Source of the DNA: Diplonema japonicum
Taxonomy: Eukaryota > Euglenozoa > Diplonemea > Diplonemida > Diplonemidae
NCBI GenBank assembly: GCA_964019335.1
Contig: OZ025703.1
Coordinates: 451,001-515,000 of the forward strand
Length of the DNA: 64,000 nt
Direction: 5' to 3'
Shown here: positions 1 through 10,801 of the stretch, piece by piece
Numbering within the stretch: position 1 is the first letter of the stretch
Layout: each line of letters begins with the position of its first letter
Program-made: the position numbers and the translations under genes
The notes under the pieces: generated by a model
Database searches by the model: none
What the model was told of the DNA's origin: nothing
The model's input: the letters and a program-made list of their open reading frames with translations, nothing else

Positions 1-1732
1 TCCTGTGTCATGGATGCGGCCGCAGCAGTTCATGAAGTCCCCGGTGCTGTTCAAGTCCAGCCCGCAGAGCGGCAACATAATCATGGGAGGTCTGGGTGAC
101 TGCTTCTTCATTGATGCAGTGTCAGCACTTGTGGACGCCGGTGCTGGTAACGACGGGTACCTCATCAAGAGGCTGCTGACGCCCCCGCTGAACGACGCCG
201 CGCTGCAAAAGGAGCAAAGCTTAGGCATCTACAGGATATCGCTGTGCATGAACGGGTGGTGGAACTGGCACGTTGTAGACAGCTGTCTTCCAATGGAAGA
301 CGGACTGCACACCAAGCTTGCATACGCAAGGTGCAAGGACCCCGACGAGCTGTGGTTGGCGATACTGCAAAAGGCATACGCAAAAAGCCACGGGACCTAC
401 CATGACATCATCCATGGCAACGTGGCACATGTGCTTGCCGATCTGTCGGGGTTTCCAACGGAGGTCATCGATTGGCAGCAGGATCACTTGTTCGACATCC
501 TCATCCAGCACTTCAAGGAGGGGCACCCGCTGCTGCTCACCTCCACGTCGATGGACATCACTACGGTATGCATTGTTTATCCTCCACCCATAAACCTCCT
601 GCAGACTGTGGAAGAAGTGGACCGCTTCAAGGAAGCGGGCATCATGCCTGGCAGGGTGCACGCTGTGTTGGATATTCGGTATTTCGAAGACAAGGATTTG
701 AGCTTGATCAAGGTGCAGAACACAATAGGGGAAAGCTCTGTGTGGAACGGCGACTGGGCGAATGATGCACCTGCGTGGGGCGACGCACCTGAGGTGGCTG
801 AGGCGTGTGACAGGACAGACGAGAAAGCGATCTGGATGAGCTTCCGCGAGTGCAGATCTTACTTCGACAACGTTGGTGCATTGCTTGTGACACATAACTG
901 GTGGGATCTTCGGTTCAAAACAGGCTTCTACGACTCACGCCCGGCGCACTCCTTTGTATTCACTGTATTCAAGGACACAGATGCCTTGGTGTCTGTGGTG
1001 CAGTCTGATCACGAGAAGCACATTAACACACACGCAGCCATCCGCGTAGAGGTCATCGAGAGGACGGCAAAGGGGCGATGGGAGACTGTCGTCGAATCCG
1101 ACGCGAGGTTCACGCGAGGCAGGGACGTACACACGTCGTTCTTTTCATTCCGTGCTGGATGCGTCTACAGCGTCCTTCTGCACCAGTGGTCCAAGGAGGA
1201 GAATGCGTATTGCAGGAACAAGAAAGATGTTGTGCTAAGGGTGGCGACGAAAGAGCGGAACTTCGGTGTCCTAAAGGTCGTAGAAATGACGCGAGAGATG
1301 ACGGAATGCCTCCATTACGAAGGCTACCCCGGGTTCAGCCCCTCGTCAGGACAGCCTGTTTATGTCGATGCACAGGAAGATGCTGTGGACTGTGAGTCTC
1401 GGGTCATCATGCCGGAGGAGATCACATCCACCTTGCCAGCGGACGCACTGGACACTACATCACTCACAGGCAGTGCCGTGGACTCTGATGATGATGAGGG
1501 CATAAGTATCGTGTCGCAGGAGAGGGAGATTGCCGCCGACCCCCACGTCACCGCGTCACGCCTTAGGATGCACATCGGCACTGTGGTATGCTCTGCACTA
1601 ATATACTTCCCAAATTTCCCACAGTTGGAGAACCTGCACCCCGACGACAGAGAGCTCCTGTGCGGTATTGCCGACAACCTAGAGCGAGGGGAGGGCGCCA
1701 TGCAGAACTGGGTGGGGAAGCTGTATCGATAG
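1..1732 (+). CDS. Calpain-like cysteine protease (5' partial)
   Basis: The reading frame is open from the left edge and enters at the start of the calpain core, so the N-terminus is missing. The catalytic Cys motif GDCFF lies at nt 98-112 (GDCWF is usual). The His is in GRVHAV and the Asn region in VQNTIGESSVWNGDW, so a Cys-His-Asn triad is plausible. A C2-like domain III follows (about nt 940-1260), then an acidic tail of no recognised type. Two 39-nt in-frame segments look like phase-0 introns, 566-604 and 1586-1624: each starts GTATGC and ends CAG, and the first interrupts the core just before the His region. Removing both keeps the frame. Calpains are Ca2+-regulated intracellular proteases; the substrate here is unknown. 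TAG stop. Confidence 0.85.
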   Translation, partial: PVSWMRPQQFMKSPVLFKSSPQSGNIIMGGLGDCFFIDAVSALVDAGAGNDGYLIKRLLTPPLNDAALQKEQSLGIYRISLCMNGWWNWHVVDSCLPMEDGLHTKLAYARCKDPDELWLAILQKAYAKSHGTYHDIIHGNVAHVLADLSGFPTEVIDWQQDHLFDILIQHFKEGHPLLLTSTSMDITTVCIVYPPPINLLQTVEEVDRFKEAGIMPGRVHAVLDIRYFEDKDLSLIKVQNTIGESSVWNGDWANDAPAWGDAPEVAEACDRTDEKAIWMSFRECRSYFDNVGALLVTHNWWDLRFKTGFYDSRPAHSFVFTVFKDTDALVSVVQSDHEKHINTHAAIRVEVIERTAKGRWETVVESDARFTRGRDVHTSFFSFRAGCVYSVLLHQWSKEENAYCRNKKDVVLRVATKERNFGVLKVVEMTREMTECLHYEGYPGFSPSSGQPVYVDAQEDAVDCESRVIMPEEITSTLPADALDTTSLTGSAVDSDDDEGISIVSQEREIAADPHVTASRLRMHIGTVVCSALIYFPNFPQLENLHPDDRELLCGIADNLERGEGAMQNWVGKLYR

Positions 1733-1820
1733 AGATGTCATATTAACCAACGCTAGATAATATGTTAGACATGTAATTCAATTGCAAGCATGTTCACCTG
1801 ACTTAAGCATTACAGGAAGG

Positions 1821-3924
1821 ATGTCGGAAGAGCTGTCAGAAAGCGGGGCGCCCACCGTGTCAGGCACGGCCACTACGTCGCCTGCCGTGTCGCACTTGAC
1901 ATCGATAAGTGAGAAGCATAACTCGATGGTGCTTGGCGGGCGGACACGAAGCTACATAGAGCTTAGCGAGAGGTACCAGATGCTGGTGAAGGAGCACAGC
2001 AATGATGACAAAAGCAAGCAGATAGAATCTCTTAAACAGAGAAATGAGGTGCTAGAGCAGCAGCATGGTCAGGTCCAAGACATCGAAGAGCAGCTGTCCA
2101 AGCAATACCAAGCCAACACCGCATTGCTCGCGACCCGCGAAGACGAAAGTCGGCGTGCTTTGAAGGTGTGTTCTAAAACAAAGACTGCCCTCCGACACTC
2201 ACAGGTGCAAGAGGACCACTCGTTCTTTTCTGTCTGCCAAAGCCTCAGCAGTGCCAAGAAATCCGACGTTGACCTGCAGACAGTTAAAGTGGACATCACT
2301 AGGACCAGGGTATGCAAGACTCATCCCTCACACCCTTCAGGAATTGCTCGATGAAGCACGCCGCCGGGAAGCAGCAGCATTGCAAACAGTGCGCCAAATG
2401 GAAGCGGACCGCGAGCTGCAACAAGAAAAACTAAACGATGCAAAACGAGAAAGCCACGATCTCAGGAGGCAGGTAACGACAATGGAACGCAAGGGTGTTA
2501 CGATGGAAGGCCTGGAGAAGGTAGAGAAGCAGGAAACAGAGGCGGAAATGCGACGGCTTCGAGCACAGGTTGAGGAGATGAAAGGCGAGAAAGAACTGCT
2601 TGCGTTGGAGCGTGCAGGGCTTCTCAGAGAAAAGGAAGCGCTCCTTGAGATACAAGGTCACAACAACGAGCTGGAGAGCATCGTGCAGAGCTACAAGACA
2701 TCGCATGCGGCGATGCAGAGTGAGTTCAATCACATGCAGAAGCTTGTGGCTGAGTTGCAGCAAGAGCTGGATCAACGCAACTCACGCCTCTCCGCGTACG
2801 AGAAGGAAGACCGTCAGTTTAAGTCGGACGGCGGCCATGTGGCGGTAGGACTTAGGGAAGAAATAGCACTCCTTGAACAAAAGCTTCGTGAATCGCATGG
2901 TGACACAGAGACCCGTCTGCAGGCAGACATGGAGGCCATGCTGAATATGCAGAATGCGGCGATGGAAAGGGACAACCTGCTGCTTAAAATGCGCGAAGAC
3001 TACAAAGCGCTCCAAGCTACGAACGATGCTCTCGTGCAAGATAAAGAAATCGTCATGTCGAAATTGGTGGCTGAGAGACAAGTGTCGGAGGATCTGCGCA
3101 ACACAGGGCGCTCAAGCAAGTACGCCCTGCAGTACCCCTCTACAGGTCTCGTGTCAGCAAGCACGCAAACGGACCCTCCAATCGTGCAAGAAAAGCGCAA
3201 CTCGAGAATCAGTGACATGGGGAGCTCTGCCACTGCAATGAGTGTCGAGGAGCTGAAGAGGAACATAGCCAGTTCACAAAGCTCGCTGCTAGAACTCCAG
3301 CATGAGGCTGAAGAGAAGGCCGTCGATCTGAACGCAATGAAGAGCGTGCTGCACACGAAGCTTCACAACGCGATCGAGGAGCTGGACAGCACCATGACAC
3401 CAACCTTTGCAGTGAATGCAAGTGCTTTGGGCATAGGGTACAGCTCCCACAGCGAAAACAGATCGCCTAGGAGGTCTCCGCGCGGGGTGGGGCAGAGGTT
3501 AGGGTCACTGATGCTCAGCACCAGTTTCACTCCTGAGAAGAAGACAGCTGTGACCCCACTGGACGTCACGAAATCGTACAAGAAAACAGAGGATGACTTG
3601 CAGTCTTTGCGGCAGAAGGTTTCAAACCTTAAGCTCCTGCAACAGCAGCTGGACCAAGGTGCGAAACTCATGTCGCAGCCTGTGACTGCGCCTGTGCAAA
3701 CCCCCGCGTCCCCATACAGATCGGAAGCATCGCCTTACGCCAGCACCGCTATTGCTACGGAGGTGGTTCATTACGACCGCAGCGCTTCCCAACACCCTTC
3801 TGAGTGGTCCCCGAGATCACACGGATCACCCATACCGGCACCTCCCAACCCCATGCACAGCAGTGAACCGTCTCATGCCATCATGCAGCGGTTGCTGAGC
3901 TGTGCTTCGCACGACACACATTAG
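1821..3924 (+). CDS. Long coiled-coil protein, function unknown
   Basis: The protein is about 690 aa, rich in Glu, Lys and Gln, with heptads through most of residues 40-430. The Ser/Pro-rich C-terminal third contains SPRRSPRG and a shorter final coiled coil. A 31-nt intron at 2310-2340 (GTATGC...TTCAG) is needed to join the two frames, running from ...DITRTR into ELLDEARRRE. A second segment, 2166-2204 (GTGTGT...CAG, 39 nt, phase 0), may also be spliced. The ATG at 1821 was chosen because it follows a CATTACAG acceptor-like site by 5 nt. No catalytic motif is visible. A cytoskeletal or basal-body role is possible but unsupported. Confidence 0.75.
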
Positions 3925-4010
3925 AAAACCTTAGAGTATTAGCACCTTGTATTTCTTTTAGAAAGGCTTTTTTTTTCTCCTCATCATGTTCCTCGACAAG
4001 ACTTAAACGA

Positions 4011-7000
4011 ATGTGGAAAAGTAAAAAGAAGCGGCCAAGATGCAGTGTAGGGGTGGTGGTAGAAGTTGACTGGAAAGAAGACGACGTGCTGCGGGTGGTT
4101 GAGAGCATCGGTGCTTATGGAGAAGGACGAACATACAGGTTCAAGGTTGTAGTGCCGGTCTTGATGCAAGCGGGCAGTGTTGAGGCACGGCTGCGTGTGC
4201 TGCTCACATCCAGGTTCAAAGGCTGCCGGCTTAAAGTCGTCTATGCATCAATCCCTTACTACTTCGAGGGCAACACTGTGGAGTATGATTATATGTCGGA
4301 GGTCATGCAGAATGAGTACGTGTACACCACCAACGAAGGGCTACTTGCACAGAAGCAGGGGACTACCATAATCCCTATCCGGCAGTCTGGACACGAAGCA
4401 CTGGAAATGGCACAAAGCGCAGCTGCAGAGAGGGCTGTACAGTCACGCATCGAGACATGCCCAAACCTCCCTTTGACACCTCATCTGATGACGATTGTCA
4501 GGAGGTTGAACCATGAACAGGTGGTAGGAGTGGAGGCAGGGACTGGTTCCGGGAAGAGCACGTTGATACCATTTGCACTGCTTGTGTGGTGCAAGGAATT
4601 CTACAAAGAGCATCGCATAGTGGTTGCGATGCCTCGCAGGATGACCGTTTTGAACGTATACAACACGATGACCGCCTTCGTGGACGATGTGGGGTACAAG
4701 ATTGGGGGTGCGGAGGTGAACCCTGAGGCACAGCTGCTTTACGTCACCACAGGGCACTTGCTGAAGCAACTCATCAGTTCACACAGCATCCCCTATCGCT
4801 ACATTGTCCTTGATGAGTGCCATCTAAAAACGGCTGAGCTGGATTTGCTATGTGCTGTCCTGCAGCGTCTTCACCCCCCGCGCGTGCTCCTCATGTCAGC
4901 CACCTTCCCAGAGAGACCACGACTGGAGCTGACGTCTGCCCTCATCACAGCTCACGCGCAGCCTTTTCCCGTCACAGTGCACTACTTGCAAGATATTCCA
5001 CACATAGTGTCGCCTGCTAATATTCCCAGCGACGTCAGGGCGAGAGGCAATACTCTTCTGGTGCTCCTGAAGACGCTCTGCACCGAACGTGTGCAACACG
5101 ATGAAAACAGTTGTATTTTAGTATTTGTATACGGCATGCAGCCCATGGACGAGGTGGAGGGACTGCTCGGTGCAGAGAACGAGGTGGAGTGCATAAGACT
5201 GCATTCCCTGCTGCCAGGAAATTACTCAAAAGCCGTGTCGGCCCAGAAAGTAAAGGTGCGCGTGATCGTGTCAACAAACACAGCTGAGCTGGGCGTGACA
5301 CTTGGGGCTGTTGATGTGGTTGTTGACAGTTGTTTGGAACGCACCGGACAGAATATGAGTGTGGGGTGCATCACAAAACAGTCAGCTGTGCAACGCAGTG
5401 GACGGGTGGGCAGGTGCTCCCCTGGCACTGTGTACAGGCTCATTACAAATGAGGAGCACCAACATCTCCGAGACGAAGCGGAACCAGAACTGGAGCAAAC
5501 AGTCTCGGAGAGCGTTGTGTTGGACGTGCTGACCTTCGCCGTTGATGAAGACGGTAACGGGACGAGCGTCTTGTCGATGGTTCCTGGGATTGAGTCGCAC
5601 CCACACTTCCAGAACTCGCTTAGTAACCTGGAGACGTATAAAGCTGTGATGCGATCGTCTGAGGGCAGAGGGTACAAGTATACTATCACCGACAGGGGTG
5701 TACTCATGCAGCAGCTGCCCCTTGACCCCGTAATGTCGTATTTTGTATTGCAAGGTGCATCCTGTGGCATGCTGTCTGTGGCAGTGGAAGCTGCTGTCGT
5801 TGTCACTTGTATGCACGTAAGGTATTCACAAGACGTATGCAAGGCAAGTGACAGTACGGGGTCTGATGTTGTGGCTGCGATAAACCTGTTCAGGGCATAC
5901 ACTGCAAATAGCCAGGTTCTGACCACGAAAGAGCTCACGGAGTGGTGCCACACACACGCTCTGAACCCGTCCAGTGCCCGGGAGACGTTCCTGAGATACG
6001 TTGACGTCTGCACTACGCTCAGCAACCATGACTACGACCAGTGCGGTCCGTGTGGCACAGCACCCCTTGCTTACGACGACATCCTATGCCTCAGCATGCT
6101 GTGGGCAATTGTGTTCAGCTCTGACATCGCTGTGTACATCCCTGCCAAGCTGGTATGCCGTGCATTGCGTTTTTACATTTACAGTCTGCAAGCCGCCGCT
6201 TCACGATCCCTGCTGGGTACCAAAGGAGATATACACTGGCAACTAAAAGCAAAACATCAAGGATTGAGATCGAGAAAGCCACGGAGTGCAAGGTTACCAA
6301 AATAGGGCAGCAAGGCAAAACACAATTCGTGGAGATGGAAGTCCGCACACCCCTGGTCTGGGGGAGGCCATACAGTGTGTGGATAGCAGAGAGGCTTGGT
6401 GTTGGGGAAACGGGTTTGAAGGGGAAGCTCAAGAGAATCATTTCGCCTGAAGGACGCAAGGTGCCTATGTTGGGACCTGTGCTCATCCCTGAAAGCGAGT
6501 TCGAGCCCCCTGAACACTGGCCGCCAAACGTCGCAGCCATGCAGGAGCACATGACACTGGTGCTTTCGAATTATGGTTCCTGTACCCTACCGTGCAGCAT
6601 CCCCGGGCTGCTCACCGTTGTTTTACTCCTCAGCCAGTCTTTTGTCGAACCTCGCACAGGGGTTTCTACAAGCGTTCCTGTTGCTGTCGCGGCGGAAGAC
6701 AGTATTGTAACGAAGGGGACTAATATCACAATTTCATGCTGCAGATTGACAGCAGCTTTCGGGCCGCGCTTCAAGGTATACACGTCATCTGGCAATGCAC
6801 AGCAATACAACAGCAACGCTTCAAGCAGGTTTTTGATGCGCTTGGCAGCATCCACCATACCACACAGCCCCTCATGCGCAACCTCTTGTCTACCATGCGC
6901 AAGGCTAGTGCAAGACCTGATGGTGGCATGCAGGGGTTTCACAGCCCTTACTCTGAGTGGCGACACGACGCCTCTATCACTGGCATGTTCCCCCCTTGTT

Positions 7001-7011
7001 TCACATGTTGA
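4011..7011 (+). CDS. DEAH/RHA-type RNA helicase (DECH variant)
   Basis: This superfamily 2 helicase is about 976 aa in three exons: 4011-6152, 6185-6706 and 6745-7011. The introns are 32 nt (GTATGC...ACAG) and 38 nt (GTAACG...GCAG). Both are needed for frame. Visible motifs are: I, AGTGSGKST near residue 175; II, DECH at 268-271 rather than DEAH; III, MSATFP near 295; V, NTAELGVTLG; VI, QRSGRVGR near 461-468. A helical region follows, then a basic C-terminal part starting near SRRFTIPAGYQRRYTL. Such proteins unwind or remodel RNA and RNP with NTP. No partner domain tells which process. The third exon is the least certain part. Confidence 0.85.
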
Positions 7012-7107
7012 ACGTTCGGAAGTCCCTTTCATCTTCTTACGAGTGAAAGGCGACTGTTATTTACTGCATGAGCTTCTTCTGCACAGTAACAATTCAAACC
7101 AGTAAAC

Positions 7108-8309
7108 ATGCCCGGCAGTGACGAAGAAGTGGTTGGAGAGGCTGTGCCGTCTGAGAAGGGTGAGGAAGTCGAGCCGCCTGTCGAAGAATGCCAGGAAGAG
7201 GAGGCCTTCAACGAGGAACATGTGGACCCCAGTGATGGGAACAGGGAAGGGGATGAAGAATATGCGACAGAAGCAGTTGAGAAGGAAGACATCTCAAGAG
7301 ACGAGCAGGATCGTGAACAAGATACACTCTCTCCAGGGGCTAGTTCAGATAAGGGAAGAAGCACACCTGAAGCTGTACCAGAAGACAGCCCTCCAATGCA
7401 AGATCCCATCCAGATGCAGGTGAAGGGGAAATTGAAAGAGATTGAAGGGAACATGAAAAGAATCAAAGCTGAGTCTCTGAGCACCCGACTGGTCACAACA
7501 CGCACGTGTATCTCTTACAAGCCTGTGCAGAAGATCCCTGTCATGGAAGATCGAGTGCTCCCGTACAGGAACATCGAACGGGTACCCCGCACCACAGACC
7601 GAAGTAAGACCTGTTCTGAGCACGTTGAGAAGCTGGAGGCGATCCTTGAGTTGATAGCAAAACAGAAGGATGAGAACAGGAAGCTCAAGGAAGAGCTTAC
7701 TGCAAGAAGGCTCCGCAGGGGGCTACCTGAGCACAGCCACTACTACATCAAGAACAATCCGAGAAGTGACACAAAGTCAGTAACTGACAACTCAAGGAAG
7801 GAAAGGGAACGATACGACTACGACAGAGACAGCGCTTCCAGGAGCGAAAAGCAATGGTTCGCACCACGGAAAAGAGAAAGAGACAGAGATGACAGGGAAA
7901 GGGACAGACGCAGAGAAAAAGAGAGTAGAAGTGGATACAAAGACAGAAACAGAAGGTCCGGAGAGAGGACAAGTGAGCGGTCTTTCCCCAATGAGGACAA
8001 GCGATGTAACCCGTACAGCGTGCTGTGCAAGGAGAGGAACTACGACAAGTATACCACCCGAAGTAGCAAGAACACAGCTCAGGACGAGCCTGTGCAGGAG
8101 GCATGGGGTGTCATTGAGAGCCTGCAGGGTAGATCTGCTCAAGAAAGCAACGCGCGCGCTACCATGACGAAGACCCGCAATGTGCTAGGCAGCAAGCATG
8201 ACGCAGTGTGGAGCACCCAGTATGTCGAGAAACAGGTATGCTTCTTCTGCCGTCAGCACCACCGCAGATGGACCGCGACATGCGGCACGGCATCGATGCT
8301 GATTTCTAA
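7108..8309 (+). CDS. Acidic then Arg/Asp-rich protein with short coiled coil
   Basis: The protein is about 389 aa. It begins with some 110 residues dominated by Glu, Asp and Ser. A short coiled coil follows (EKLEAILELIAKQKDEN). Residues about 225-300 are rich in RD, RE and RS dipeptides, as in some splicing factors. A 32-nt intron at 8236-8267 (GTATGC...CGCAG) is phase 0; the last exon encodes only MDRDMRHGIDADF and TAA at 8307-8309. An RNA-processing role is suggested by composition alone. The gene sits 96 nt after the helicase and under 90 nt before the methyltransferase-like gene, so three RNA-related genes may be neighbours. Confidence 0.65.
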
Positions 8310-8395
8310 GCACCACTTATTGTATTTACACATAACTTCCGTTACGTTATTCCATCTTTTTGTCCTCCACACTACACATTCACACCCAGGGCACG

Positions 8396-10132
8396 ATGGC
8401 TTTGGCCAATGATGGAGGGTTCAACTTCGAGAAGGTGGCGAAAGCAATCTCAGCCTTCCTACACTTGCAAGGCGGGCAGGTCGACGCCGGCGTCTTGATT
8501 AGCCAGGTACCGGAGATTAAGAACATGCTGTCTGGGAGGCGGCTTGTTCCGTTCCTGCAGAGGTTCCCCGAGAGGTTTGAGCTGACGACCCCTAAGGAGA
8601 ACGTGACGTTGGTAAAGGTAATACTTCCGGTGGAGGAATCAGCAGATGCTGCCGGAGAGCTGGTCTTTACGAAGGACGTCTATTACAACGACGAGCTCGC
8701 AGCTGGCATGATCAATGGCATCATATACTACATGGGCAAGCAGGGCACACCTGCAGCGCCATGTAGGTGGCTCTACGCACACAGAGCAATCCCGAGGAAC
8801 TTGAAGGGCTGGGCCCTCACACACCCTCACTCCGACTGGAACTATTACGCCAAGCCTGACCTAGGCGGCTTCAAGGACGAAGCTGCAGCCCGAACTGGGT
8901 CGCTTCTCGCATACATGAAGGGTTTTGTTGACCATAACAGCGCAACATTCAAATGGGTTGACAAGGAGAAGGGCATGGTGACGCTGCAAGAAGGAGTAAT
9001 GGCGCCCGAGAAAAAGAAGGAACCAGAGAAGATCAAAATGTCGCATGTGTCGGCTGCAACGATGCAGCCCGATGAGGTGCAAGACGGGTCGTACATGCTG
9101 GTCACGAGGATCAGTTCCAGGACAAGAGAGCTCAACAAACTGGAAATGCAGTTGATGTCCAGCTGGGCAGGGCTCCCTCAGCCTCCTAAGGAAGTAAAGG
9201 CCGGGCTGTTGTGCGTCCCGAAGACAGAAGAGAGTACGAAGTTCATCAACAACATCAGCGTGCTGACTTCGGTAAGAAGGTGCTGCAGTGTCATCTGCAG
9301 TGCGACAACTGAGGAGGCTTTCTTGCATAAACTGCAGCATAGCGTGGTTCCTTGTGGAACGTGTAGCGTGGCCTTTGAAGTGCACTACCCCGAGACAAAC
9401 TCTGCTACTCTGCCATTCCATGACGTCACTAGACAGGCGATGCTGATGAGCAAGGTAATGGGCATCTTGGGCACGGAGAAGGTCACCTCACATGACGATG
9501 GGGAACATAAGTTGGTGTTGATAGCACTGAAGGGGTTCTATATGCTCGGCTTGGATGGGTCGCGCTGCAGCGAAGTGCAGGCATGGAACTCACAGTGGGA
9601 GGGCAGGCCGTTCTTTTTCAGCGGGTCGATGGAGGCATCGGTCGCAAGCGGCATTGTTAGTGTCGCGAAACTTGCATACGGCATTGAAAGGAAGAAGGGC
9701 CTCCTTCCCGACAGTGTGCTGGATGCGTGTTGCGGGAGTGGTACACTTGCGACGGCAGCAGCCATCCAAGGCGTACCGAATGTGACGGGGTTTGAACTGC
9801 GAGAGGATTTTGTGCCCCGCATCAAGGAGAACCTTGTACACACAAAGATTACGAACGTGACTGTTCTGTGCCATGACTGCACCCTCCCCTCCCCTGTCGC
9901 CATTACCCCGTCCTTGGTTTTTTGCAACGCACCATGGGGAAAGAAGTTCGGCACGGAGCAAGACTGTGCCAAGGTGGTGCGAGGTGTTCTATCCCACTAC
10001 CTCGTCTCGAGCCTCATATGCTTCATCATCCCAGGTCGCGTCCTCAACATGATTAAGGAGGAGATCCCCATCACAGTACTGCACGCGGTCCCTCTCGGCA
10101 CTGTGAGCTTATTCATAGTCAAGGCAGCATAA
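8396..10132 (+). CDS. Rossmann SAM-dependent RNA methyltransferase-like protein
   Basis: The protein is 578 aa with no intron. The C-terminal 190 residues carry a class I methyltransferase fold. Motif I, VLDACCGSGT, starts at residue 441. The catalytic motif IV is NAPWG at 511-515, in place of NPPY/W. The segment RPFFFSGSMEAS upstream of motif I resembles the RPY..PGAL entry of the UPF0020/Trm11/RlmL families, which methylate guanines in tRNA or rRNA. The N-terminal 70 residues look like a winged helix (FLHLQGGQVDAGVL). The middle is unassigned and no clear THUMP domain is seen. The Pro-to-Ala change in NPPW is unusual. The start follows CACACCCAG by 6 nt. Confidence 0.75.
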   Translation: MALANDGGFNFEKVAKAISAFLHLQGGQVDAGVLISQVPEIKNMLSGRRLVPFLQRFPERFELTTPKENVTLVKVILPVEESADAAGELVFTKDVYYNDELAAGMINGIIYYMGKQGTPAAPCRWLYAHRAIPRNLKGWALTHPHSDWNYYAKPDLGGFKDEAAARTGSLLAYMKGFVDHNSATFKWVDKEKGMVTLQEGVMAPEKKKEPEKIKMSHVSAATMQPDEVQDGSYMLVTRISSRTRELNKLEMQLMSSWAGLPQPPKEVKAGLLCVPKTEESTKFINNISVLTSVRRCCSVICSATTEEAFLHKLQHSVVPCGTCSVAFEVHYPETNSATLPFHDVTRQAMLMSKVMGILGTEKVTSHDDGEHKLVLIALKGFYMLGLDGSRCSEVQAWNSQWEGRPFFFSGSMEASVASGIVSVAKLAYGIERKKGLLPDSVLDACCGSGTLATAAAIQGVPNVTGFELREDFVPRIKENLVHTKITNVTVLCHDCTLPSPVAITPSLVFCNAPWGKKFGTEQDCAKVVRGVLSHYLVSSLICFIIPGRVLNMIKEEIPITVLHAVPLGTVSLFIVKAA

Positions 10133-10231
10133 GGTGGCACGGTATCATTCTTATTAAAATAAATTCTTTTCGTGTTATGACAAAAGGCCACCGCCTGATT
10201 ATGCATTTTAGGTTTTTGTGGGAGGTTAAAA

Positions 10232-10621
10232 ATGACGAACAGGTATTTTTGCAGGAACCCTGATGAGGCTGTTGAGTCGCGTGTCATCGACGCTAAGGGG
10301 TGTGAACGCACTGTGTACACATACTTTGAATCTGACAAACTGTTCTCCGGGTTTGAATGGGTGGAGATTGGGGCTGAAGTCCCTTTGCACTGCCACGAGA
10401 CCTCTGAGGAAATCATCTTCTGTACACATGGTGAAGGACAGGCCGAGGTGGATGGTGTTACATCTGAGATGAGGCCAGGCACTATGATCCATATCCCCAT
10501 GGGTGTGATCCACAAGTTCGTGAACACCAGCAGCACTGAGCGCCTCGGTTTCACACTCACTCTGACCCCCCACACTCCTATCCGCAAGTTCATGGCCAAC
10601 AGCAACCAAAACGAAGAATAG
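10232..10621 (+). CDS. Single-domain cupin protein
   Basis: This 129-aa protein is essentially one cupin barrel. Motif 1 is PLHCHETSEEIIFCTHGEG and motif 2 is PGTMIHIPMGVIHKFVN. Both keep the metal ligands (two His and one Glu in motif 1, one His in motif 2). Small cupins of this kind bind Fe, Mn or Zn and act as dioxygenases, isomerases or binding proteins. The substrate cannot be told. There is no signal peptide, no intron and no linked pathway gene. Confidence 0.85.
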   Translation: MTNRYFCRNPDEAVESRVIDAKGCERTVYTYFESDKLFSGFEWVEIGAEVPLHCHETSEEIIFCTHGEGQAEVDGVTSEMRPGTMIHIPMGVIHKFVNTSSTERLGFTLTLTPHTPIRKFMANSNQNEE

Positions 10622-10633
10622 AAATAAGATCCC

Positions 10634-10653
10634 GCTAGCTAGCTAGCTAGCTC
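10634..10653. repeat. GCTA tetranucleotide microsatellite
   Basis: About five tandem copies of GCTA (AGCT) lie just after the cupin stop codon, followed by A-rich 3' UTR-like sequence to about 10740. The repeat is self-complementary. Confidence 0.8.
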
Positions 10654-10801
10654 GCTTGTGCGTGGGAATGTCCTGATGGATTATTCCGCATTACGAAACG
10701 AAAAAAAAAAGCTAAAAAAAGAAGAATAAGAAAATATACAAAGTTTGTCCTGTTTATGATGCTATTTGCTCTATTTAAGATACCCCACGCAGGTAGGTGG
10801 T

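Noticed and set aside
9270-9300. Possible 29-nt intron in the methyltransferase-like gene
   Set aside because: Removing it would break the reading frame, and the sequence reads as protein without it.
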